A stretch of 64,000 nt of DNA from Flavobacteriales bacterium. GTDB taxonomy: Bacteria; Bacteroidota; Bacteroidia; Flavobacteriales_F; PHOS-HE28. Shown here piece by piece: positions 8,426 through 16,863 of the stretch (the first letter of the stretch is position 1; the number at the start of each line of letters is the position of its first letter). The translations under genes were made by a program, and so were the position numbers. Below the pieces are notes generated by a model that ran no database searches, was not told the DNA's origin, and worked only from the letters and a program-made list of their open reading frames with translations. The stretch is taken from contig JAHDVX010000010.1 of assembly GCA_023382455.1 (NCBI GenBank), forward strand, positions 6,982 to 70,981, in the 5' to 3' direction.

Positions 8426-9871
8426 ATGCGGCGCACGTTCCTCCTCAACCTGGCCCTGGTGCTGGTGCTGAACCTGCTGGTGAAGCCCTTCTACATCTTC
8501 GGCATCGATGCGGAGGTGCAGGTGCGCGCGGGCACGGCGGCCTACGGCGGTTATGCCGCGCTGCTGAGCCTGACCTTCCTGCTGAACATCCTGCTGGACC
8601 TGGGGATCACCAATTGGAACACGCGGCATATCGCGCAGCACACCCAGCTGATGCGCAAGCACGCCAGCGGCATCCTCACGGCGCGGGCCCTGCTGGCGCT
8701 GGTGTATGCGGCGGGCATCTTCCTGGCGGCGCTGCTGCTGGGCTACCGCGGGGAGCAACTGCACCTGCTGGGCATCCTGGTGCTCAACCAGGTGCTGGTG
8801 TCCACCATCCTGTACCTGCGGTCCAACATCGCGGGCTCGCAACGCTTCGCGCAGGACAGCCTGCTTTCCGTGCTGGACCGGCTGCTGCTGATCGGCATCT
8901 GCGCATGGCTCCTGTGGGGCCGGACGCACAGCGGCCCCTTCCCCATCGAGTGGTTCGCCTGGGCACAGACGGCGGCCTACGGCACCACGGCCGTGGTGGC
9001 CCTGCTGCTGGTGGCGCGGCATGCCGGCGGCCTCCGCCCCCGCTGGGATGCCGCCTTCACCCTGAGCATCCTGCGGCAGAGCTTCCCCTACGCCCTGCTG
9101 GTGCTGCTGATGAGCTTCTACTACCGCACGGATTCCGTGATGCTGGACCGGCTGCTGCCGGACGGTGCGCTGCACGCGGGCATCTACGCCCAAGGGTTCC
9201 GCTTCCTGGAAGCGCTGAACATGCTGGGCTTCCTGCTCGCCGGCCTGCTGCTGCCCATGTACAGCCGCATGCTGAAGCAGGGCGAGGACGTAGCCCCGCT
9301 CACGGGCCTGGCGCTGCGCCTGGTGCTGGCGGGCACCTTGGCCACCGCCGTGGTGGGCTGCTTCTTCGCCCGGGAGGTGATGGAGCTGCGCTACACCGAG
9401 CACACCGACCAGTCGGCGCCGGCCTTCGCCGTGCTGATCTGGAGCTTCGTGGGGGCCTGCACCAGCTACATCTTCGGCACGCTGCTCACGGCCAGCGGCG
9501 ACCTGCGCACCCTGAACAAACTGGCCGCCGGGGGCATGGTGCTGAACATCGGCCTGAACCTGCTGCTCATCCCCCGGGAGCAGGCGCTGGGCGCGGCCTG
9601 GGCCAGCACCATCACCCAATTGGCCATGGCCCTGGCCCAAGTGGTGGTGGCCGCCCGCCGGTACCGGCTCCGGGCCAGGCTGCGTGGGTTGCTGGGCGTG
9701 ACGGCCTACACCGGCCTGCTGATGGGCACGGCCTGGTGGCTGCGCGGATCGGGGATGCCGTTCGCGGCCGTGCTGGGCCTGCTGGGCGCGGCGGCGGCAG
9801 CGGGGGCATGGCTCACCGGCCTTCTGCCCGTGCACAAGCTGCGCACTTTGGCAGTGCCGGGGCGGGGCTGA
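8426..9871 (+). CDS. Wzx-type polysaccharide flippase
   Basis: 481 aa from the ATG at 8426. The upstream 27 codons of the open frame are unlike the family, while MRRTFLLNLALVLVLNLLVK starts directly with the first membrane helix. The protein is almost entirely hydrophobic with about 12-14 predicted membrane segments, including FYIFGID and the polar helix start YALLVLLMSFYYRTDSVML. This is the pattern of MOP-superfamily polysaccharide exporters, which move lipid-linked sugar units across the inner membrane. It is followed by two chain-length genes and a polymerase gene on the same strand, consistent with a Wzx/Wzy pathway. The substrate is unknown. Confidence 0.85.
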   Translation: MRRTFLLNLALVLVLNLLVKPFYIFGIDAEVQVRAGTAAYGGYAALLSLTFLLNILLDLGITNWNTRHIAQHTQLMRKHASGILTARALLALVYAAGIFLAALLLGYRGEQLHLLGILVLNQVLVSTILYLRSNIAGSQRFAQDSLLSVLDRLLLIGICAWLLWGRTHSGPFPIEWFAWAQTAAYGTTAVVALLLVARHAGGLRPRWDAAFTLSILRQSFPYALLVLLMSFYYRTDSVMLDRLLPDGALHAGIYAQGFRFLEALNMLGFLLAGLLLPMYSRMLKQGEDVAPLTGLALRLVLAGTLATAVVGCFFAREVMELRYTEHTDQSAPAFAVLIWSFVGACTSYIFGTLLTASGDLRTLNKLAAGGMVLNIGLNLLLIPREQALGAAWASTITQLAMALAQVVVAARRYRLRARLRGLLGVTAYTGLLMGTAWWLRGSGMPFAAVLGLLGAAAAAGAWLTGLLPVHKLRTLAVPGRG

Positions 9872-9910
9872 ACCGTACTTTAGCCGACCTTCTTCAACCC
9901 AGTATACCGG

Positions 9911-10930
9911 ATGGCCCACGCTGGATCCCGCAACGGGGACGACTCCTTCGACCTTACGATCTTCCTGTGGCGCAAGCGGCGCCTGATCATCGCCATGGGC
10001 CTGCTGGGCCTGGTTGGCGGCATCGTGGCCACCTTGGCCATCACCCCCCGCTATCGCAGTGAGGTGATCCTCTTCCCGGCCATCACCAACAGCGTGTCCA
10101 AGGCGCTGCTCAGCGAGCAATCCACCGGGCGTGACGACATCCTTGCGCTGGGTGACGAAGAGGATGCCGAGCAGCTGCTGCAGATCCTCCACTCGGACCA
10201 GGTGCGCGACCGCACGGCGGAAAGGTTCGACCTGATGAACGTGTACAAGATCAAGCCCGACAGCAAGCACAAGCACTCCGAGCTGCGCGATGCCTACGAG
10301 GGCCACGTGAAGTTCGAGTACACCAAGTTCGGCAGCGTGCGCGTGGAAGTGCTGGACAAGGACCCGCAACGGGCCGCCGACATGGCCAACTTCATGAGCG
10401 CCCAAGTGGACAGCGTGTGGAACGCCATGGCCCATGAACGCGCGGCCAAGGGCTACCGCATCGTGAAGGAAAGCGTGGACCAGTTGACGGCGGAGATCAA
10501 GCAGATCAGCGACAGCCTGGCCGTGCTGCGCGACCTGGGCGTGCAGGACTACCACACGCAGTCCGAGCGCTACAACGAATACCTGGGTGCCGCCATCGTG
10601 AAGGGCGACAAGCGCGCCATCGACGAGTTCGAGCGGCGCTTCGCCATCCTGGCCAAGTACGGCGGTGCCTATGTCACCTTGCAGGACCGGCAGTTCAATG
10701 AGATCAAGCGGTTGAGCGTGCTGAACATGAAACTGGAGCAGGCCAAGGCCGACCTGGACAGCGACCTGCCCCACAAATTCACCGTGAATACGGCCTACCC
10801 CGCCGACCGCAAAGCCTGGCCCATCTGGTGGCTGGTCGTCTTCATCAGCACGGCCAGCGCCCTGCTGCTGGCCTTGGTACTGATCGTTGCACAGGAAACC
10901 ATCCGCAAGATCACGGCTTCCCATGGATGA
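9911..10930 (+). CDS. Wzz-type polysaccharide chain-length protein (first copy)
   Basis: 339 aa. A cytoplasmic N-terminal segment is followed by a membrane helix at ~28-47 (LIIAMGLLGLVGGIVATLAI), then RYRSEVILFPAI, typical of the Wzz periplasmic domain. A long helical region with coiled-coil character spans ~150-290, and a second helix lies at ~308-330 with the family's Pro-rich approach (NTAYPADRKAWPIWW). There is no Walker motif, so it is not a BY-kinase fusion. It probably sets polymer length together with the next gene. TACTTTAG at 9876-9883 is a near match to the -7 box and could start a transcript here. Confidence 0.82.
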   Translation: MAHAGSRNGDDSFDLTIFLWRKRRLIIAMGLLGLVGGIVATLAITPRYRSEVILFPAITNSVSKALLSEQSTGRDDILALGDEEDAEQLLQILHSDQVRDRTAERFDLMNVYKIKPDSKHKHSELRDAYEGHVKFEYTKFGSVRVEVLDKDPQRAADMANFMSAQVDSVWNAMAHERAAKGYRIVKESVDQLTAEIKQISDSLAVLRDLGVQDYHTQSERYNEYLGAAIVKGDKRAIDEFERRFAILAKYGGAYVTLQDRQFNEIKRLSVLNMKLEQAKADLDSDLPHKFTVNTAYPADRKAWPIWWLVVFISTASALLLALVLIVAQETIRKITASHG

Positions 10931-11891
10931 ACCGATGAACTTCACCCGCGATTGGTCCACCGTTCGGCGGCACTGGCGCCTGCTGGCGGGCATCGGCCTG
11001 CTGGCCGCCGTGGCCTCGGCGGTGTTCAGTGGCCCCTCCTTCATGCACCCGCGCTACCGCTCACAGGCGGTGGTCTATCCCGTGAACATCAGCACCTACT
11101 CCATCGAATCGGAATCCGACCAGCTGATGCAGCTGTTGGAGAGCAACAGCATCCGCGACAGCCTTATCGCGCGGTTCAGGCTGGTGGAGCACTACGGCAT
11201 CGACACCTCCAAGGCGGAGGGACACAGCCTGATGCGCTACATGTTCTCCGAGCGGGTGAAGATCGAGAAGACCCGGTATGAGAGCGTGGACATCCGGGTG
11301 ACGGATGAGGACCCGGTGCTGGCACGCGACATGGTGCAAGCCGTATTGGACCAAGGCAACCAGCTGGCCCGCCGGCTGCAACGGGGCAAATCAGCCGAGC
11401 TGCTGGCCGTGGTACGGCAGGACCTGGCGCGCACCCGGCGCGGACTGGACAGCGTGGAGGCGCGCTTGGACACCCTGCGCCGATCCACCGGCCTGCTGGA
11501 CTACGACGCCCAGACCGAGGAGCTGACACGGGGCTACATGAAAGCCCTCGCCCGCAACGCGGGCCAGGCACCGAAAGCGGAGATCGCCGGCATGCTCAAG
11601 GCATTGCAGGATCACGGTGGAGAGTTCCAACGGCTGGCCCTGCTCAACCAGGAACTGATCGCGGAGTACGCAAAGAAACAGGCCCAGGAGCGCCAACTGC
11701 TGCTGGACGTAAGCAAGGAGCTCACCTACACGAACGTGGTGGTGCACCCGGAGGTGTCGGACAAGAAGGTCTACCCCATCCGGTGGTTGATCGTGCTGGC
11801 ATCCACAACGGCGGCCCTGCTGTTGGGCTACCTGCTGGTCTCCTTCGGTGAACGGCAGAACGGCGGCCCCGGCGTGGTGAAAGGTTCCTGA
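10923..11891 (+). CDS. Wzz-type polysaccharide chain-length protein (second copy)
   Basis: 322 aa from the ATG at 10923, which overlaps the previous stop by 8 bases. An alternative ATG is at 10935. It has the same architecture as its neighbour: membrane helix at ~22-38, RYRSQAVVYPVNIS after it, a central helical hairpin region, and a second helix at ~286-305 preceded by HPEVSDKKVYPIRW. The two genes are diverged tandem copies and may form a mixed oligomer. Tight spacing on both sides indicates co-translation with the first copy and with the polymerase gene three bases downstream. Confidence 0.8.
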   Translation: MDEPMNFTRDWSTVRRHWRLLAGIGLLAAVASAVFSGPSFMHPRYRSQAVVYPVNISTYSIESESDQLMQLLESNSIRDSLIARFRLVEHYGIDTSKAEGHSLMRYMFSERVKIEKTRYESVDIRVTDEDPVLARDMVQAVLDQGNQLARRLQRGKSAELLAVVRQDLARTRRGLDSVEARLDTLRRSTGLLDYDAQTEELTRGYMKALARNAGQAPKAEIAGMLKALQDHGGEFQRLALLNQELIAEYAKKQAQERQLLLDVSKELTYTNVVVHPEVSDKKVYPIRWLIVLASTTAALLLGYLLVSFGERQNGGPGVVKGS

Positions 11892-11894
11892 ACG

Positions 11895-13361
11895 ATGATA
11901 CGCGCATTGCGAAGCTACTGGATCCCTGCCGCCTGCACGGTATTCGTGGCGCTCAATGCCCTGCTGACGATAAAGGACTTTCCGTGGCTCAATCTGCTTC
12001 CCTTGGCCCTGCTCGCGGCATGGGCCGTGGTGGCGGCCACGGACAAGGTGCTGCTCTTCATCGTATTCGCCACGCCCCTGTCCGTGAACCTGGAGCAACT
12101 GGAGCTGGGCGGCATCGGCATCGCGGTGCCCACGGAGCCGTTCATGGTGGTGCTTACCCTGCTCTTCCTGCTGAAGCTGGCCTTGGAGCGCGGGGTGGTG
12201 GACCAAGTGGTGTGGCGGCACCCGGTGACCATCGCCATCCTGGCACAGGTGGCATGGATGGCCGTGTGCGTGGTGCCGAGCAGCATGCCGCTGGTCTCGT
12301 TCAAGTACCTGTTGGCCCGGCTCTGGTTCCTGTGCACCATGTACTTCATGGCCACGCGCCTGTTCCGCGACCCGCGCAACATGCACCGCTTCTTCTGGTG
12401 CTACCTCGCGGGCCTGGCCATCGTGGTGGGCTATACGCTGGTGCAGCATGCGCGTTACGGTTTCGAGGAGGACCCGGCACACTGGGTGATGTCGCCATTC
12501 TTCAAGGACCACACGAGCTACGGTGCCATCATCGCGTTCTTCCTGCCCTTCACCATCGCGGCCATCAGCCTGCCGGGCTACTCACGCACACGGCGCGGCA
12601 TGGCCGTGTTCGTGCTGATGCTGCTGGCCGCGGGCCTGCTGTTCTCCTACACGCGGGCAGCCTGGGTGGGCACGGTGGGCGCGCTGGGCATCTTCCTGGT
12701 GATGCGTTTCCGCATCCCGGCCTGGGCCGTGGGCATCTTCGCCCTGGTGGCGGGGAGCATCGCGCTCGCCAACATGGACCGCATCACCATCGCCATGGGG
12801 CGGAACAAGTCGGAGAGCAATGACGACCTGGCCAAGCACGTGAGCTCCATCAGCAACATCCGGTCCGATGCCAGCAATCTGGAGCGCATCAACCGGTGGA
12901 ACTCGGCGCTGCGCATGTTCGAGGAGAGGCCGGTCACCGGCTGGGGCCCCGGCACCTACATGTTCCAGTACGCCCCATTCCAGGCCGCACGGGACCGCAC
13001 CATCATCAGCACCAACTTCGGCCTTAACGGCAACTCGCACAGCGAATACCTGGGCCCCCTGGCGGAACAGGGCTTGCCGGGCATGCTCCTGGTGCTGGTG
13101 GTGGTGGGCTCCATCAGCTGGACGGCGGTGCGGCTGTGGAGCAAACTGCCGGACGGCACGGACCGCAGGTTGGTGGGTGCGGCCTTCCTCGGGCTGGTCA
13201 CCTACATCGTGCACGGGGTGCTGAACAACTACCTGGACCTGGACAAGGCCAGTGTGCCGTTCTGGGGCTTCACCGCGATGATCGTGGTGTTGGACCTGAA
13301 GTACCGCGGGGTACCCGCTCACCGGAACCGGCAGGTGAGCAGCGCGATATCGTCCAAGTAG
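11895..13361 (+). CDS. O-antigen ligase/polymerase family membrane protein
   Basis: 488 aa with about 11-12 membrane segments. The large periplasmic loop at ~300-390 carries the Wzy_C signature: ERINRWNSALRMFEERPVTG, then WGPGTYMFQY and NSHSEYLGPLAEQGLPG. Proteins of this type either polymerise lipid-linked units or ligate polymer to an acceptor, and sequence alone does not decide which. In this cluster polymerase (Wzy) is the simplest reading. Its last 43 bases overlap the tail of the convergent phosphatase gene. Confidence 0.85.
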   Translation: MIRALRSYWIPAACTVFVALNALLTIKDFPWLNLLPLALLAAWAVVAATDKVLLFIVFATPLSVNLEQLELGGIGIAVPTEPFMVVLTLLFLLKLALERGVVDQVVWRHPVTIAILAQVAWMAVCVVPSSMPLVSFKYLLARLWFLCTMYFMATRLFRDPRNMHRFFWCYLAGLAIVVGYTLVQHARYGFEEDPAHWVMSPFFKDHTSYGAIIAFFLPFTIAAISLPGYSRTRRGMAVFVLMLLAAGLLFSYTRAAWVGTVGALGIFLVMRFRIPAWAVGIFALVAGSIALANMDRITIAMGRNKSESNDDLAKHVSSISNIRSDASNLERINRWNSALRMFEERPVTGWGPGTYMFQYAPFQAARDRTIISTNFGLNGNSHSEYLGPLAEQGLPGMLLVLVVVGSISWTAVRLWSKLPDGTDRRLVGAAFLGLVTYIVHGVLNNYLDLDKASVPFWGFTAMIVVLDLKYRGVPAHRNRQVSSAISSK

Positions 13362-14545
13362 GGCAGGCTGCCCCGGTGGTTGGCGAAGGTGGCCATCAGT
13401 GCCTCATTGATGGAGCGTGGGTCGGCATTGGAAAGCAGTTCCATGGTCCGCCGCACCGGTTCGGTGCCGAATTCATTCCCTTGGGCATCCTCCTGCTCCA
13501 CCAGGCCATCGGTGTAGCAGAGCAGCGTGGCACCTTTCACACCCACCCGCCCGGTCTGCACGAAGGGCAGCTCCGGCAGCATGCCAAGCGCGATGGATCC
13601 GTCGCTCAACTCCATGGCGGGCTTCCCGGGCAAGGCCAGCAATGGCGGATTGTGCCCGGCATTCACGAACTCCATGGAGCCCTCGGCCAAGTTGACCCGC
13701 CCGATGAACAGGGTGATGAACCGCTCGCCGCGTGCGCGCTCCAGGACGTTTGCGTTCAGTTCGCGTACCAATTGCTCCAATGCACCGTTGCTGTGCTGGG
13801 CCGAGGCCCGCAGCGTGGCTTGGAAGTTGGACATGAGCAGGGCGGCAGCGATCCCCTTCCCGCTCACATCGGCCACGCACAGGAGCAACTCATCCGGTCC
13901 GGTGCGGATCACATCATAGTAGTCGCCGCCCACCTGCTGGTGCGGCTGGTACCAGGCCGCGGCCTGCACCTGCCCATCGTTGGGCAGGTCCTTGGGCACC
14001 AGCATCTGCTGCATGTCCGCGGCCAGCTCCAGCTCCCGTCGGCTGCGTTCCTGGGCCAGGGCACGTGCGGCGAAGCGCTTGTTCTCCAGGGCCACGGCGA
14101 TCAGGTTGGTGATGGTCTGGAAGAAATTGAGGTGCTTCACCGTGGGGCTCATCCGTTGCTCCTCATCGTCGAGGTCGCCGATCAGCAGCAGGGCCAAGGG
14201 TTGCTCCTTATGGAACACGGGTATGGCGATATCGAACCGGCCCAGTCCTTTGGAATCCTCCGAACCGATGAACTGGATGTCGCGGTGCTGTTGCATGAAC
14301 GCGGCCACCTCCATTTCCAGAAGTTTCCCTTCCCCGCCGAGGGCCAGCGAGCATTTCCATTCCTTGTCGTTCTCGAGGAAGAGCAGGCGGTTCACGCCCA
14401 ACTCGTCGTGGATGATGGTCCCGTAGAGCTCCAGGAGGGATTCCTTGGGCTCGTTGTTGTTGATGGCCTTGGTGATGTCCAACAGGGCGCGCAACTGGAA
14501 TTCCTTCAAGTTGAGGCGCTCGGTGAGACGGTCCAGGCGTGCCAT
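13319..14545 (-). CDS. GAF-like plus PP2C/SpoIIE-type Ser/Thr phosphatase
   Basis: 408 aa. Residues ~1-165 form a GAF-like sensor module after a short helix, and a coiled linker (ARALAQERSRRELELAADMQ) follows. Residues ~195-408 are a PP2C-type phosphatase of the SpoIIE/RsbU kind, with metal-binding GGDYYDVI, VADVSGKG, GHNPPLL, YTDGLVEQ and final DDIALLT all present. Such enzymes dephosphorylate anti-anti-sigma or similar partners; no partner is encoded nearby. It starts 4 bases after the LpxD-like gene and is probably its operon partner. The 3' end overlaps the polymerase gene tail-to-tail by 43 bp. Confidence 0.88.
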   Translation of the reverse strand: MARLDRLTERLNLKEFQLRALLDITKAINNNEPKESLLELYGTIIHDELGVNRLLFLENDKEWKCSLALGGEGKLLEMEVAAFMQQHRDIQFIGSEDSKGLGRFDIAIPVFHKEQPLALLLIGDLDDEEQRMSPTVKHLNFFQTITNLIAVALENKRFAARALAQERSRRELELAADMQQMLVPKDLPNDGQVQAAAWYQPHQQVGGDYYDVIRTGPDELLLCVADVSGKGIAAALLMSNFQATLRASAQHSNGALEQLVRELNANVLERARGERFITLFIGRVNLAEGSMEFVNAGHNPPLLALPGKPAMELSDGSIALGMLPELPFVQTGRVGVKGATLLCYTDGLVEQEDAQGNEFGTEPVRRTMELLSNADPRSINEALMATFANHRGSLPYLDDIALLTCRFR

Positions 14546-14549
14546 CGGT

Positions 14550-15476
14550 TCAGCTCTTCCAGGCTTTCACCATGTCCGGCAAGCGGCCCAGGCTGGCCTG
14601 CTCGCGCATCTTCTGCTTCCATTCCCCGGCCGGCGAGCCGAAATAGGTCTTCCCGCCCTCCAGGTCGCCGATGAGGCCGCTCTGCCCCAGCACCACGGCC
14701 CCGGCACCGATGGTGATCTTGCTGGGCACGCCCACCTGGCCCCAGAGCGTGACGCCATCGCCCACCACACAGGCCCCGGCGATGCCCACCTGCGCGGCAA
14801 ACAGGCAGTTTCGGCCCACGATGGTGTCGTGGCCGATCTGCACCTGGTTGTCTATCTTGGTGCCCGCCCCGATACGCGTGTCGGCGCTCACGCCCCGGTC
14901 GATGGTGGTGCCGGCACCGATCTCCACATCGTCCTCGATCACCACGTTGCCGGCGGTGACCATCTTCTCATATTGGCCATTGCGCTTCTTGTAGTAGAAG
15001 CCGTCGCCGCCGATCACCGCGTTGGCATGGATGATCACCCGGTCGCCGATCACGGTGTTGGCGTAGAGCACCACGCCCGGCATGATCTGGCACTGCCTTC
15101 CGATGGTGACGCCGGGGCCGATCACCACCCCGGGATGCACCACGGACCCCTCACCGATCACGGGCTTTGCGCCCTCCCAGCCGATCGGCTTCATGAAGCG
15201 GCGCATCAGCGCGTTGTAGTCCGAGAAGGGGTCGCTGCTCACGATGATGGCCTTGCCCGTGGGGATCTCCACGTCGGCCTTGTCGATCAGGATGGTGGTG
15301 GCCGCGCTGTTCAGGGCCTTGGCGTAGTACTTGGGATGGTCCACGAAGACCAGGTCGCCTTCCTGCACGCGGTTGATCTCGTTGATGCCGGTGACCAGCC
15401 TTTCGGCCTGGCCGTGAACGTCGGCATGAAGCAGTTCCGCCACGGCGGATGCGGTCAACGGGTCCTTCAGTTCCAT
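14550..15476 (-). CDS. second LpxD-like acyltransferase
   Basis: 308 aa. The N-terminal ~100 residues resemble the uridine-binding domain of LpxD, and the rest is a left-handed beta-helix of hexapeptide repeats such as IGEGSVVHPGVVIGPGVTIG. The FYYKK insert (GGDGFYYKKRNGQYEK) matches the corresponding LpxD loop (GADGFGF) only in part. The full LpxD is at 19103-20170, so this is a paralogue, 47 residues shorter. It may acylate a different amino sugar or have a changed chain specificity. Catalytic His candidates are in IDNQVQIGHDTI. Copies like this are common beside efp in Bacteroidota, to my knowledge. Confidence 0.8.
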   Translation of the reverse strand: MELKDPLTASAVAELLHADVHGQAERLVTGINEINRVQEGDLVFVDHPKYYAKALNSAATTILIDKADVEIPTGKAIIVSSDPFSDYNALMRRFMKPIGWEGAKPVIGEGSVVHPGVVIGPGVTIGRQCQIMPGVVLYANTVIGDRVIIHANAVIGGDGFYYKKRNGQYEKMVTAGNVVIEDDVEIGAGTTIDRGVSADTRIGAGTKIDNQVQIGHDTIVGRNCLFAAQVGIAGACVVGDGVTLWGQVGVPSKITIGAGAVVLGQSGLIGDLEGGKTYFGSPAGEWKQKMREQASLGRLPDMVKAWKS

Positions 15477-15516
15477 GGCGTGCTCCAGCTGCCGGCCGGT
15501 TTGCGGACGGTGCGGG

Positions 15517-15524
15517 CAAAGGTA
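15517..15524 (-). promoter_or_regulatory. -7 box TACCTTTG for the LpxD-like gene
   Basis: On the minus strand this reads TACCTTTG, an exact match to TAnnTTTG, ending 40 bases before the start at 15476. No TTG is seen at -33 spacing. Confidence 0.5.
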
Positions 15525-15570
15525 GCCGGGGCGCGGTAGCGCCGGATCCGGGGAGGGAGGCCCGGAAGGC

Positions 15571-16134
15571 TTACTTCTTGGCGCGGTCCAGGTAGGCGCC
15601 GGTCTCGGTGTCGATGCGCACCACGTCGCCGATATTGACGAAGGAGGGCACCTGGATCTCCTGGCCGGTCTCCACGGTGGCGGCCTTCATCACCTTGTTG
15701 CTGGTATCACCCTTCACCGCGGTCTCCGTGTAGGTCACTTCCAACTCCACCACCTTCGGGGGGCGGGCCAGGATGGGGGTCTCGCTCTCGAAGCCCACTT
15801 GCACCATGGCTTCCTCCTTCATCAGGCCGAGGGCATCACCGAAGAGCTCAACGGGGATGTGCGACTGCTCGTAGCTGTTGGGGTCCATGCACACCAGGAA
15901 CTGGCCTTCGCGGTAGAGGTACTGCATGTCGCGGATCTCCACACGGAGCACGTCCATGCTCTCCCCGCTGCGGAAGCGGTGCTCCAGCAGCTTGCCGGTG
16001 CGCAGGTTGCGCATCTTGCCCTGGTAGAAGGCGCGCAGGTTGCCCGGGGTGCGGTGCTGCCACTCCACCACTTGGCAGATGTCGTTGTTGAAGCGGATAA
16101 AGGAGCCGAGGCTCACGTCGCCGGTATTGGCCAT
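15571..16134 (-). CDS. efp: translation elongation factor P
   Basis: 187 aa, the usual length, with three beta-barrel domains: KOW-like N-terminal (1-65), central OB (67-126) and C-terminal OB (127-187). The last holds VKGDTSNKVMKAATVETGQ, diagnostic of EF-P. It relieves ribosome stalling at polyproline. The tip loop reads HRTPGNLRAF, so the position held by a modified Lys (PGKG) in E. coli is Asn here. This is a form I recall from other Bacteroidota. The start matches the family N terminus (MANTGDV). A -7-like box lies 20 bases upstream, and the ABC gene ends 79 bases before the start. Confidence 0.97.
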   Translation of the reverse strand: MANTGDVSLGSFIRFNNDICQVVEWQHRTPGNLRAFYQGKMRNLRTGKLLEHRFRSGESMDVLRVEIRDMQYLYREGQFLVCMDPNSYEQSHIPVELFGDALGLMKEEAMVQVGFESETPILARPPKVVELEVTYTETAVKGDTSNKVMKAATVETGQEIQVPSFVNIGDVVRIDTETGAYLDRAKK

Positions 16135-16153
16135 GGTGCTGAAAAATGAGGCG

Positions 16154-16161
16154 CGAATGTA
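16154..16161 (-). promoter_or_regulatory. -7-like box TACATTCG for efp
   Basis: The minus strand reads TACATTCG (TAnnTTCG form) 20 bases upstream of the efp start at 16134. The TTCG variant recurs ahead of several genes in this window. Confidence 0.4.
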
Positions 16162-16213
16162 GGAAATGCCGCCTGAAGCGCATGACCTGCCATGATAAAG
16201 CGGGGATCAACGC

Positions 16214-16861
16214 TCACTTCCACCGCCCGATATCCACGCTTTTCGTGCAGGCGAAGGTCTCCTCCGCCTGGCGGTTGCTGGCCACCAGCAGGGTGCGGCC
16301 GTCCAGGTGCTGCAGCAGCAGTTGCCGGAACCAGGCGATGCCCTCGGCATCGAGGTTGCTTGCGGGCTCGTCCAGTAGCAACAGCGGGGTGTTGCTGAGG
16401 ATGGCCAAGGCCAGCTTCAGGCGCTGCTTCATGCCGCTGCTGAAGTGGCTGACGGGTTTCTCCCAGTGCGGGTCCAGGTAGGCGGTGCGGGCCACATCGC
16501 GGGGGGTGATGCCCTGGCGGAAAGGCTTGAAATGCGCGTGCATGCCGGTGGCCTCGCGCAGGGAAAGGTCGTCGTACAGGTCCAGGTAGGGTGCGGCGAT
16601 GCTGACATGGCGGTACACCTGCTCCTCCCCCACCAGGCGGCCATGCAGGGTATGCTCCACCTTGCCTGCCGTGGGCACCAATGCCCCGGCCACCACTTGC
16701 AGCAGGGTGCTCTTGCCGCTGCCGTTGGGGCCGAGGATGGCCATGCGGCTGCCTGCACCGAACACATGGTCCACGCCGGTGAAGATCTTCTCACGCGCGA
16801 ACTGCTTGGCCACGCCGGTGAGGGCGATCCGCATGCCTTCGCCGGTCGCGTTGTCCGCCAT
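16214..16861 (-). CDS. stand-alone ABC transporter ATPase
   Basis: 215 aa, a single nucleotide-binding domain. Walker A is GPNGSGKST, the signature is HFSSGMKQR (a variant of LSGGQ) and Walker B is LLLLDEP followed by SNLD. An alternative start at MRIALTGV is 27 bases in. No permease is encoded next to it, so it must pair with a membrane protein elsewhere, or have a role like that of CcmA-type subunits, which also have a reduced signature. It begins two bases after the lpxA stop, within the lipid A operon. Its substrate is unknown. Confidence 0.85.
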   Translation of the reverse strand: MADNATGEGMRIALTGVAKQFAREKIFTGVDHVFGAGSRMAILGPNGSGKSTLLQVVAGALVPTAGKVEHTLHGRLVGEEQVYRHVSIAAPYLDLYDDLSLREATGMHAHFKPFRQGITPRDVARTAYLDPHWEKPVSHFSSGMKQRLKLALAILSNTPLLLLDEPASNLDAEGIAWFRQLLLQHLDGRTLLVASNRQAEETFACTKSVDIGRWK

Positions 16862-16863
16862 GG

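Noticed and set aside
7433-11044. 1203-codon minus-strand open frame across the polysaccharide genes
   Set aside because: It is antisense to four genes of recognised families, shows Gln/His/Gly-rich composition and has no domain.
11391-12512. 373-codon minus-strand frame over the Wzz and polymerase genes
   Set aside because: It overlaps membrane proteins with clear topology on the other strand, and its His/Gln-rich content is a shadow pattern.
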